Part shown: in pieces, positions 1 to 6,557 of the stretch
Layout of the letters: every line of letters begins with the position of its first letter
How positions within the stretch are numbered: position 1 is the stretch's first letter
Assembly (NCBI GenBank): GCA_030741175.1
Contig: JASLVT010000036.1
Location: 1 to 9,449, forward strand
DNA from: Porticoccaceae bacterium
GTDB taxonomy: Bacteria > Pseudomonadota > Gammaproteobacteria > Pseudomonadales > Porticoccaceae
Direction of reading: 5' to 3'
DNA length: 9,449 nt
Program-made: the position numbers and the translations under genes
The notes under the pieces: model-generated
What the model was told of the DNA's origin: nothing
Databases searched by the model: none
What the model saw: only the letters and a program-made list of their open reading frames with translations

Positions 1-1026
1 CATACAGTTGGCCAAGGTATCAAAAAATACAATCGGATTAACACGCCCTTTACTATTGTGTTCTAACCAGTCTTGTCTCAGCTGCCGTTTATCTTTGGCA
101 ATGGCTTTTATGATTGCTTGACTATCACGGGGTTGGGGTTGATGCGTTTTTAGTTGCGTAAGGAAGGTTTGTAGGGCCTCTGGTGCCAATTGCACTATCG
201 TCTTCGGCAACTCTAGGTCATTTATAGCCATTGAGTCTGCACCTATGACCAATAGACAGTCACAGTACTTAAGCGTGCGTTTAGCCGCAGGTGTGTATAC
301 AAGGCCAGCATGTAGCGGATGTGTAGCGGGAAAGGCGCTATTGCTCTCCAACATCGTGCATACCGGAGCAGCCATATGATCAGCTATTTCGATCAGAGCG
401 GTTTCTGCATCGACCCTAGCATAACCCATCAGGATACAGGGGTTTTCTGCATTAAAGATCTGTTCAATACTGTTATCAGGGAGTTGAGCATCCATTGCAG
501 TATTACTGGCACAGGTTGAATGCGCAGGTAATGGTTGATTCAATTTATCACCCTGGCTTTGCAGTGTTGCGGGAATCTCGATAAGAATCGGTCCTGGTTT
601 ATCACTGGTGGCTAATTTTTCAGCGTTAAATATAGTGCTGACGATGTCTTCAAGCTTGGTCAATTTGAAGCAGGCTTTGGTCACGGGGTTTAAGAGTTCT
701 TGCGCATCAACGCTATCGATGGGACTGCTCCCGGCAATAATCAGCAGAGGAATGCCAGAGATAAAGGCCTCGGCAATACCCTCAATCGCAATACCATCGG
801 TACTGATCAGTATGGCACCAGCTCCGCCATCATAGAGCGTGCGACTAAGCGCATCGGCCATAAAGGCGGCGCTGAGCCGATGATTGACTTTGCGTGTGTT
901 CAGAGAGGTGGATAGACTCAGCTGTTCATAGATGGCGTGATTATCGTCGCTCAGAGTAGCAAAACAATGCGGAATGTTGAGTTGCTCTAGCGCATAGCGA
1001 ACGAGCTGAGCACCGGTCTTATACAT
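1..1026 (-). CDS. Divergent thiamine-diphosphate-binding enzyme family protein, 3'-truncated by window edge
   Basis: The frame is open from an ATG at 1026 down to base 1 (342 codons, no stop). Family members run about 540-560 residues, so the C-terminal third is outside the window. Residues 1-160 resemble the N-terminal (Pyr) domain of acetolactate synthase/pyruvate oxidase-like proteins: TGAQLVRYALEQL at 4-16, AAFMADALSRT at 53-63, an AEAFISGIPLLIIAG stretch at 85-99 and KPGPILIEIP at 143-152. Residues 185-320 resemble the central domain (HPLHAGL at 236-242, CDCLLVIGAD at 255-264). The position normally held by the cofactor-activating Glu (H-E-x-x-A-A) reads His49-Arg50-Leu-Ser-Ala-Ala, and the usual FGIPG loop reads FATLS, so standard thiamine-diphosphate chemistry is doubtful. 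The GDG cofactor motif would lie in the missing part. A weak AGGGA ribosome site lies at 1037-1041. The gene is co-directional with rnfE after a 59-bp gap and may be co-transcribed. Family assignment is good; substrate is unknown. Confidence 0.82.
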   Translation of the reverse strand, partial: MYKTGAQLVRYALEQLNIPHCFATLSDDNHAIYEQLSLSTSLNTRKVNHRLSAAFMADALSRTLYDGGAGAILISTDGIAIEGIAEAFISGIPLLIIAGSSPIDSVDAQELLNPVTKACFKLTKLEDIVSTIFNAEKLATSDKPGPILIEIPATLQSQGDKLNQPLPAHSTCASNTAMDAQLPDNSIEQIFNAENPCILMGYARVDAETALIEIADHMAAPVCTMLESNSAFPATHPLHAGLVYTPAAKRTLKYCDCLLVIGADSMAINDLELPKTIVQLAPEALQTFLTQLKTHQPQPRDSQAIIKAIAKDKRQLRQDWLEHNSKGRVNPIVFFDTLANCM

Positions 1027-1085
1027 ATTATGCTATTCCCTATGAATATTGCGTCCCTTTTGACACTGCAATAGCAGTTCCATCA

Positions 1086-1799
1086 TTAACTGATATGACC
1101 CGTGGTGCGGATACGCTTGGCACCCTTAACCGGCGCTTCTTTAAGTGCATCGGTGCGGCGCTTGTTGGCGTTATCGATAGCATTTTTAATGGCAATTAAG
1201 AAGCCGGTCACCAAAAAGGCACCCGGTGGTAGCACTATAATGAGCAAACTGTAGTTGTCGCCAAAGGGTCGCATCACCCAGTCCGAGGCAGTAGCGCCAA
1301 AGAGTAGATGCATATCTACGAGTACCGTGCCTTGGCCAAGTAGTTCTCTAATCGCGCCCAGTAACACCAGCACAAAAAGAAAACCCAACCCCATCATCAA
1401 TCCATCAAAGGCGGCCATCCCCACTGTTTGTTTACTGGCGAAAGCCTCAGCGCGACCAAGGATTGCACAATTGGTGACAATCAGTGGGATAAAGATACCC
1501 AGTATCTGATAGAGCTCGTAGGTATAGGCTTTCATTAGTAGCTCGGCGCAGGTAACAAAGGCAGCAATAATAATGACGAATACCGGTAGTCGCACCGCAT
1601 CACTCACATGGTTGCGGATCAGCGATACAATGGTATTGGAACCTATCAATACTGCCAGCGTGGCAATGCCCAGTCCCAGTGCATTGACTACGGTGCCCGT
1701 CACTGCGAGCAGAGGACATAACCCCAACAGTTGTACTAGGGCAGGGTTATTGGTCCAGAGACCATTCTTGGCGACTTCTGAGGCGCTGATTTCACTCAT
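1086..1799 (-). CDS. rnfE: Rnf electron transport complex subunit RnfE (RsxE)
   Basis: This 237-residue integral membrane protein is one of the two homologous core subunits (RnfA and RnfE) of the ferredoxin:NAD+ oxidoreductase. About six hydrophobic segments are visible. The family signatures are present: LCPLLAVT with Cys28 and [18 protein letters not shown] with Cys111. In related Rnf/Nqr complexes the equivalent cysteines of the two core subunits together hold an Fe-S cluster in the membrane. The C-terminal tail (about 208-237) is basic and cytoplasmic in character. The ATG overlaps the rnfG stop as ATGA, and a strong AGGGGG ribosome site lies at 1807-1812, seven bases upstream, which supports this start. 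It is the last rnf gene of the operon. The DNA repair gene nth, which often follows rnfE in gammaproteobacteria, is absent here. Confidence 0.96.
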   Translation of the reverse strand: MSEISASEVAKNGLWTNNPALVQLLGLCPLLAVTGTVVNALGLGIATLAVLIGSNTIVSLIRNHVSDAVRLPVFVIIIAAFVTCAELLMKAYTYELYQILGIFIPLIVTNCAILGRAEAFASKQTVGMAAFDGLMMGLGFLFVLVLLGAIRELLGQGTVLVDMHLLFGATASDWVMRPFGDNYSLLIIVLPPGAFLVTGFLIAIKNAIDNANKRRTDALKEAPVKGAKRIRTTGHIS

Positions 1800-2446
1800 T
1801 GGATAGCCCCCTGAATTGTTGTATTGGCATCCGCCAATAGTCGCTCGCTGTCTTTGCTAAAGTAGTCAAGCACATTGGCAATTTGGTATATCACTGCTCT
1901 TGGGGTGATGGTAGCACCAGTAAATTGGTCGAAATCACCACCATTCTTTTTGACATCCCAGCCTGAAAGTTGTGGATTGCTCAGTGACCTATTATTAAAG
2001 CTCAATATCCAATCACTCTTTTTGATATCGACTTTATCCCCCAGTCCAGGAGTTTCCTTGTGCTCCACGACACGCACGCCGGCGACACTGCCATCGATAT
2101 TGACGCCGACAATCATACTAATATCACCACTGTAGCCATCTGCGGTCACAGTGGGAATGATTGCGGCAACGGTCTGACCATTATTGCGGGCAATATGGAT
2201 ATCACCACCTTTTTTGAGACCCAGCAGTGGCCAGAACTGTTCCGGTATGGGTTGTACATCCATCAGTAGGTCATTGTTGTGGCGATCAAGAGGGATAATT
2301 TCTAGCAATGCGCGTTGAGCCGCTTTGCGTTCGGATTCGGCAATTCGATCTTTGGTAAGCGAATCAGTGCCGGCCAGTATCACCGCAGTGATTAGGGCAA
2401 AGCTAGCTAGAAGTAGGCTATTTAAGCGGATCGACTGGAGAGTCAT
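1796..2446 (-). CDS. rnfG: Rnf electron transport complex subunit RnfG (RsxG), covalent-FMN protein
   Basis: This 216-residue protein is anchored by one N-terminal membrane helix (about 8-27), with an extracytoplasmic FMN-binding domain. The flavinylation motif TGATIT lies at 176-181, so Thr179 is the expected attachment site for phosphoester-linked FMN, added by the ApbE flavin transferase in known systems. The family motif [10 protein letters not shown] at 129-138 is also intact. Length is close to E. coli RsxG (about 206). Its FMN passes electrons within the membrane complex toward RnfD. The start codon overlaps the rnfD stop by one base (TAATG), with a GAGGA ribosome site just upstream inside rnfD. 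No apbE gene is present in the window, so flavinylation must rely on a gene elsewhere. Confidence 0.96.
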   Translation of the reverse strand: MTLQSIRLNSLLLASFALITAVILAGTDSLTKDRIAESERKAAQRALLEIIPLDRHNNDLLMDVQPIPEQFWPLLGLKKGGDIHIARNNGQTVAAIIPTVTADGYSGDISMIVGVNIDGSVAGVRVVEHKETPGLGDKVDIKKSDWILSFNNRSLSNPQLSGWDVKKNGGDFDQFTGATITPRAVIYQIANVLDYFSKDSERLLADANTTIQGAIQ

Positions 2447-3510
2447 TAGTCTTCCTCTTTTTCAGTAGCTCGGCGTCTATCAGTATGGCCATAGGTGCGA
2501 GGCAATGTGTAGTTGTCGATGAACGGCGCGGCGAAGTTGGCCAGCAACACAGCAAAGGCGACCGCATCGGGGTAGTTACCCCAGGCGCGAATAATATAGA
2601 CCAACACACCAATTAGTGCGCCATACACCAGTCGTCCGCGGTTACTGACTGCAGAGGACACGGGATCGGTCAGGATAAAAAATGCGCCCATCATGCTAGC
2701 GCCGCTAAACAGATGCATTAGCGCTGATCCGGGACTATCAGAGCTGCCGCCATCCCAAAAAATAACCGACATCAGTGTCAAAGTGGCCAGCATGGCAAAA
2801 GGGCCATGCCAAGTAAATATTCTGCTGCCCAGCAGTATCAGGCCACCAATCAGGAAGCCAATATTGACCCATTCCCAGCCGACCCCGGCGATAGCGGCCT
2901 CACTGAACAGTGGATTCTGCGCATAGATTTGATCCACTAGCAGGCCATCGCTAAATTTAAAGCTATCGAGAGGTGTCGCGCCAGTAACACCATCCGCAGG
3001 GCTATAGCCCGCAAACACAATATTCAGTGATTCAATGATCCCCGGATGCGACAGACCATCGGGCAATAGTGCCAGTGGTGTGATCCAACTGGTCATCTGA
3101 ATTGGAAATGAAATAAGTAGTACTACATAGCCGACCATTGCCGGATTGAAAGGGTTGTAACCCAGACCGCCATAGAGATGCTTTGCAATCACTATGGAGA
3201 ATAGGGTGCCCACCACCACGATCCACCAAGGTGCCAGTGGCGGCAGTGATAAGCCTAAAAGCACGGCAGTCAATGCGGCACTGTAGTCGCGAAGATAGAA
3301 GCTGACAGAGCGACCGCGAAGACTGATAGCGGCGGCCTCAGCGATCAGGGCAGTGGCAGTGGCTAGCAGAACATTAATCAGGCTACCCCAGCCAAAATGA
3401 TAAGTCAGCGCAAGCAGTCCCGGTACTGTAGCCCAGATTACAAGTTGCATCACTTTGCCAGTGCTCTGTGCTGAATGGGCATGGGGTGAGGTGATTTGTT
3501 TAAAGGCCAT
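2446..3510 (-). CDS. rnfD: Rnf electron transport complex subunit RnfD (RsxD), membrane flavoprotein
   Basis: This 354-residue polytopic membrane protein has roughly nine to ten hydrophobic segments and belongs to the NqrB/RnfD family. The covalent FMN motif TGATPLDSF lies at 176-184, with Thr179 as the expected FMN-linked residue. Other family signatures are KHLYGGLGYNPFNPAM at 110-125, TDPVSSAVSNRGR at 281-293 and NYPDAVAFAVLLANFAAP at 312-329. It carries electrons across the membrane core and is the NqrB relative most often linked to ion translocation. It is coupled to both neighbours by one-base TAATG overlaps with rnfC upstream and rnfG downstream. A purine-rich AAGGTGG precedes the ATG. 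The charged C-terminal tail (about 343-354) is Arg/Glu-rich. Length is as usual for the family. Confidence 0.96.
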   Translation of the reverse strand: MAFKQITSPHAHSAQSTGKVMQLVIWATVPGLLALTYHFGWGSLINVLLATATALIAEAAAISLRGRSVSFYLRDYSAALTAVLLGLSLPPLAPWWIVVVGTLFSIVIAKHLYGGLGYNPFNPAMVGYVVLLISFPIQMTSWITPLALLPDGLSHPGIIESLNIVFAGYSPADGVTGATPLDSFKFSDGLLVDQIYAQNPLFSEAAIAGVGWEWVNIGFLIGGLILLGSRIFTWHGPFAMLATLTLMSVIFWDGGSSDSPGSALMHLFSGASMMGAFFILTDPVSSAVSNRGRLVYGALIGVLVYIIRAWGNYPDAVAFAVLLANFAAPFIDNYTLPRTYGHTDRRRATEKEED

Positions 3511-5261
3511 TAGTCCACCTTCTCCCCGTTATCTGCTAGATCATGTTGTTTTACGTGCTCAGCCAATCTGGCTTTGGCTTGCTCAAGCTTTTGCTTAGCG
3601 GTTTCAACGGCAGCTATAAGCGCATTTTTCTGTTCATCGGTTTGATTAACATCCGCTTCAGCCAGTTTTTCTTTAGCCATTTGCACGCGCATCTCGGCAC
3701 CGGCGATTGAGCGCTCAAGTTTTGCCTGCTGTTGTTCTGGGCTGACTTTCTTAGCGGCAGCACGGGCTTGAGCTGCAGCAATGATATCGGCGGCGGAACC
3801 GCTGGCGGCGGTCTTCGTCTGTGCCTTTTCAGCGGCATTGCGGCGCGCAGCACGCTTTTGCTCCTTTTCTTTCTCGGCGCGCTCGATACGTTGCTGATGG
3901 AATTCAAAGCGTTGACGCGCTTGATCTGATTTCACTTTATCGGCACGGGCTTTGTTAATTTGGCCTTTGCTGTGGCGATAATGTTGTACCAGAGGAATAT
4001 TGCTCGGGCAGACATAGGAGCAGGCACCGCATTCAATACAATCAAATAGATTGTGTGCTTCCAAGCGGTCATGATCCTGCGCCTGAGAGTACCAGTACAA
4101 CTGTTGTGGCAATAATGATGCTGGGCAGGCCTCCGCGCACAACCCGCAGCGAATACAGGGCTGGACTGGTTGATTATCGGGAATTTCCTGATGACTCGGC
4201 GCAAGAATACAGTTGGTGGTTTTAACCACGGGTACATCAGTGTCGGTGAGACTAAAGCCCATCATAGGGCCGCCCATAATTAATCGACTGCAAGCATCTT
4301 GATCAAAATCGCTGTGAGTTAGCAGGTGGCTAACTGGGGTGCCAATCAATGTTTCATAGTTGCGGTTGATACCACAGGCCTCACCAGTCATTGTGGTGAC
4401 TCTTGAGATCAAAGGCTCACCATTAACAATGGCGCGTTTGATGGCGTAGGTGGTGCCAATGTTGATGCACAGCATACCTATATCAGCGGGTATTTGATTA
4501 CTGGGTAGTTCTTTGCCAGTAAGAATATAGATCAGCTGCTTTTCGCCGCCCGATGGATATTTGGTTGGGAAAGAAACCACCGAAATACCTGATTCTGCTA
4601 CATGGGGTTCAAGTGCAGCGATTGCCTCGGGCTTATTATCCTCAATGCCAATTAATATATTGTGCGGGCGACCTAGCATATGGCTGAGGATGCCGATACC
4701 AGTGACAATCTCTGCTGCCCGCTCACGAATTACTGAGTCATCTGCGGTAATGTAGGGTTCACATTCGGTCGCATTGATTATTAGCGTATCGATCGGATGG
4801 TGAAAGCCTGGATTTAATTTTACTGCAGACGGAAAGCCTGCACCGCCCATACCTGCAATGCCTGCTTCGCTGATAGCTTTAACCAGTGCTGCAGGGGTGG
4901 CATTTTCATAATCTTCAAAGCCTTCGTATTTTTGCCACTTATCACGACCATCACTGGTAATTTCGATGCAGGGAGCCAACATTCCAGAGGAATGGGCTAT
5001 GGGCCGATGCTCGATGGCCGTGATGGTGCCAGAGGTGGGCGCGTGGAGAGGAACGGATACAGATCCAGCAGCCTCAGCGATTTTTTGGCCTTTAAGTACC
5101 TTTTTACCCACTTCAACACAGGGCACCGCTGGCGCTCCTATATGCTGGCTCAATGGTATCACCAATTTGTCCGGCAGCGGCAGATTGCCGATGGGCAGAG
5201 TAAGCGACTGCTGTTTATTTTCTGGCGGGTGAACACCGCCTGGAGTAACCCATGTTTTCAT
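3510..5261 (-). CDS. rnfC: Rnf electron transport complex subunit RnfC (RsxC), NADH/FMN and 2x[4Fe-4S] subunit
   Basis: The protein has 583 residues from ATG 5261. An in-frame start 43 codons further upstream is rejected because its extension lies inside rnfB, is Arg-rich and does not resemble the family. RnfC is the peripheral cytoplasmic subunit that reacts with NAD(H). Domains in order: N-terminal barrel-sandwich region (about 1-100), Gly-rich nucleotide/FMN-binding region with GMGGAGFPSAVKL at 137-149 and ECEPYITADD at 166-175, an SLBB-like region, then two ferredoxin-type clusters, Cys369/372/375/379 and Cys408/411/414/418. From about 440 onward the protein is an Ala/Lys/Gln/Glu-rich low-complexity tail with probable helical or coiled-coil character and a single AAAQARAAAKK unit near 495-505. 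E. coli RsxC (about 740) has a longer tail with many such units. An AGGGGG ribosome site precedes the TGATG overlap with rnfB. Confidence 0.96.
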   Translation of the reverse strand: MKTWVTPGGVHPPENKQQSLTLPIGNLPLPDKLVIPLSQHIGAPAVPCVEVGKKVLKGQKIAEAAGSVSVPLHAPTSGTITAIEHRPIAHSSGMLAPCIEITSDGRDKWQKYEGFEDYENATPAALVKAISEAGIAGMGGAGFPSAVKLNPGFHHPIDTLIINATECEPYITADDSVIRERAAEIVTGIGILSHMLGRPHNILIGIEDNKPEAIAALEPHVAESGISVVSFPTKYPSGGEKQLIYILTGKELPSNQIPADIGMLCINIGTTYAIKRAIVNGEPLISRVTTMTGEACGINRNYETLIGTPVSHLLTHSDFDQDACSRLIMGGPMMGFSLTDTDVPVVKTTNCILAPSHQEIPDNQPVQPCIRCGLCAEACPASLLPQQLYWYSQAQDHDRLEAHNLFDCIECGACSYVCPSNIPLVQHYRHSKGQINKARADKVKSDQARQRFEFHQQRIERAEKEKEQKRAARRNAAEKAQTKTAASGSAADIIAAAQARAAAKKVSPEQQQAKLERSIAGAEMRVQMAKEKLAEADVNQTDEQKNALIAAVETAKQKLEQAKARLAEHVKQHDLADNGEKVD

Positions 5262-5860
5262 CAATGGGCCCCCTGTCGGTCGGTGGCGATTAAGTCTGCG
5301 ACTGCTGCTGGTGCCGGCCAGTGCCACTGGCCTATGGTCTCTGCCACGGGCAGCATATCGATGCAGTCTACTGGGCAGGGTTCCACGCATAGATCACAGC
5401 CAGTGCACTCATCGGCGATAACGGTATGCATAAGTTTTGCGGCACCCAAAATAGCATCCACTGGGCAGGCTTGAATACATTTGGTGCAACCAATGCACTC
5501 GTCCTCGCGGATAAAAGCGACAGTCTTGACGTCGGCTTCTTCGCCGTGCTCAGCATCGAGTTCTGGTGCCGGAACATCCAATAGGTTGGCAATAGCATTG
5601 ATCGTGGCCTGTCCGCCAGGGGGGCATTTATTAATAGCGTCGCCATTGGCTATGGACTCAGCATAGGGTCTGCAACCGGGGAAACCACATTGACCACATT
5701 GTGTTTGTGGCAGCAATTCGTCGAGTTGCTCGACAATAGGATCGCCTTCTACTTTAAATTTTTCGGCGGCAAAGCCAAGCAGGGCACCAAACAAAATGCC
5801 GAGTCCAACCAGTGCGACCAGAGCAGCGAGGATGGGTTGTTGAATGATGCTGTCAATCAT
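5261..5860 (-). CDS. rnfB: Rnf electron transport complex subunit RnfB (RsxB), polyferredoxin
   Basis: This 199-residue protein accepts electrons from (or donates them to) ferredoxin on the cytoplasmic face. One N-terminal membrane helix (about 8-31) is followed by a four-Cys Fe-S domain with Cys55, Cys58, Cys63 and Cys79 (motif CGQCGFPGC then CPPGG). A two-cluster ferredoxin domain follows, with [12 protein letters not shown] (Cys122/125/128/132) and [12 protein letters not shown] (Cys152/155/158/162). All ligands are present. The C-terminus (about 172-199) is a short tail without a further cluster, giving the short proteobacterial form rather than the longer anaerobe form with extra ferredoxin modules. 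The ATG directly follows the rnfA stop (TAAATG), and its own stop overlaps the rnfC start, so translation is tightly coupled. Confidence 0.97.
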   Translation of the reverse strand: MIDSIIQQPILAALVALVGLGILFGALLGFAAEKFKVEGDPIVEQLDELLPQTQCGQCGFPGCRPYAESIANGDAINKCPPGGQATINAIANLLDVPAPELDAEHGEEADVKTVAFIREDECIGCTKCIQACPVDAILGAAKLMHTVIADECTGCDLCVEPCPVDCIDMLPVAETIGQWHWPAPAAVADLIATDRQGAH

Positions 5861-6436
5861 TTACACCAGTCCACCAAAGCCCATAAAAGCCAAAGACATC
5901 AATCCGGCGGTAATCATGGCAATGGCTGCACCTTCAAAGGGAGCCGGAATATCGGCAGCGGCCAATCGTTCGCGCATAGCGGAGAAGAATATTAGCACCA
6001 ATGAAAAGCCCGCTCCGGCACCAAAACCATAGAGCGATGACTGCATAAAATTTAAGTCTTTGGAGGCGTTTTGCAGTGCCACACCCAATACTGCGCAGTT
6101 GGTGGTTATCAGGGGCAAAAAGACGCCCAGCACTCGGTACAGCAGGGGGCTAGTTTTTTCAATAAACATTTTGGTGAACTGCACCACGGCGGCAATCACC
6201 AGAATAAAGGCGATTGTGCGCAGATACAGTAGCCCCAGAGGCATGAGCACCAACACATCGACAACATAGCTGACCATTGCCGTTAGGGTTAGTACGAAGG
6301 TAGTGGCCGCCGACATACCGATAGCGGATTCTAATTTGGTGGACACGCCCATAAAGGGGCACAGTCCCAGAAACTGAACCAGTACATAGTTGTTGATCAG
6401 AATGGAACTGACCAGAATTACGGCAAATTCTTGCAT
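5861..6436 (-). CDS. rnfA: Rnf electron transport complex subunit RnfA (RsxA)
   Basis: This is the first gene of the rnf operon and encodes a core membrane subunit with about six hydrophobic helices. It is 191 residues from the ATG at 6436. A GTG three codons upstream (6445) would give 194. The ATG is preferred because it places the conserved LCPFMGVS cysteine at residue 26, as in E. coli and Pseudomonas RnfA. The second conserved cysteine is in [12 protein letters not shown] (Cys114 in this numbering). These cysteines and those of RnfE are the expected ligands of the membrane Fe-S cluster. Other signatures are [10 protein letters not shown] near the N-terminus and [12 protein letters not shown]. 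Neither possible start has a recognisable Shine-Dalgarno, unlike the downstream genes. The stop codon abuts rnfB. Confidence 0.95.
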   Translation of the reverse strand: MQEFAVILVSSILINNYVLVQFLGLCPFMGVSTKLESAIGMSAATTFVLTLTAMVSYVVDVLVLMPLGLLYLRTIAFILVIAAVVQFTKMFIEKTSPLLYRVLGVFLPLITTNCAVLGVALQNASKDLNFMQSSLYGFGAGAGFSLVLIFFSAMRERLAAADIPAPFEGAAIAMITAGLMSLAFMGFGGLV

Positions 6437-6464
6437 AGTAAGCACAGAGTTTGGCTAAGGGCTT

Positions 6465-6494
6465 ATTATCCTTGAATCAGTTCATCTGATTCAA
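6465..6494 (-). promoter_or_regulatory. Candidate sigma-70 promoter of the rnf operon
   Basis: On the minus strand a TTGAAT -35-like hexamer (6494-6489) and a GATAAT -10-like hexamer (6470-6465) are separated by 18 bases. They match the consensus at 4/6 and 5/6 positions. Transcription would start near 6458, about 22 bases before the rnfA ATG. No better pair was found in the 121-base gap between metG and rnfA. The prediction rests on pattern matching only. Confidence 0.45.
6472..6494. repeat. Perfect 9-bp inverted repeat over the rnf promoter (candidate operator)
   Basis: TTGAATCAG (6472-6480) and CTGATTCAA (6486-6494) are exact reverse complements separated by TTCAT. The repeat covers the candidate -35 hexamer and nearly all of the promoter spacer, a typical place for a repressor or redox-regulator site. 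As RNA it could form a 9-bp stem, but only three of nine pairs are G-C and no T-run follows on either strand, so an intrinsic terminator of metG is less likely. The binding protein is not known. Confidence 0.6.
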
Positions 6495-6521
6495 TATAAA
6501 TGAGCCTTTGTTTTAGCACTT

Positions 6522-6535
6522 TTAGATATATCTAA
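6522..6535. repeat. 14-bp AT-rich perfect palindrome downstream of metG
   Basis: TTAGATATATCTAA reads the same on both strands. It lies 23 bases past the metG stop and upstream of the candidate rnf promoter. It could be a second protein site or simply AT-rich spacer. No function can be assigned from the sequence. Confidence 0.4.
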
Positions 6536-6557
6536 TAAATACTGCTGAGGCTGCTGT

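Noticed and set aside
319..915. Short plus-strand open frames at the left end
   Set aside because: They are antisense to the 342-codon minus-strand frame that shows clear family similarity, and their translations show no domain.
1065..1078. ACTGC-AATA-GCAGT hairpin between rnfE and the thiamine-diphosphate family gene
   Set aside because: The stem is only 5 bp and has no following T-run on the minus strand, so it is too weak to call a terminator.
5262..5390. 43-codon N-terminal extension of rnfC
   Set aside because: The added residues are Arg-rich and out of frame within rnfB. RnfC homology begins at [14 protein letters not shown], right after the rnfB stop with a good ribosome site.
4932..5474. 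180-codon plus-strand open frame
   Set aside because: It lies entirely antisense to rnfC and rnfB, whose Fe-S motifs are unmistakable. Its translation shows no recognisable domain, so it is a shadow frame.
6441..6557. Intrinsic terminator for metG
   Set aside because: No GC-rich stem followed by a T-tract is present on the minus strand. The only good stem is AT-rich and overlaps the candidate rnf promoter.
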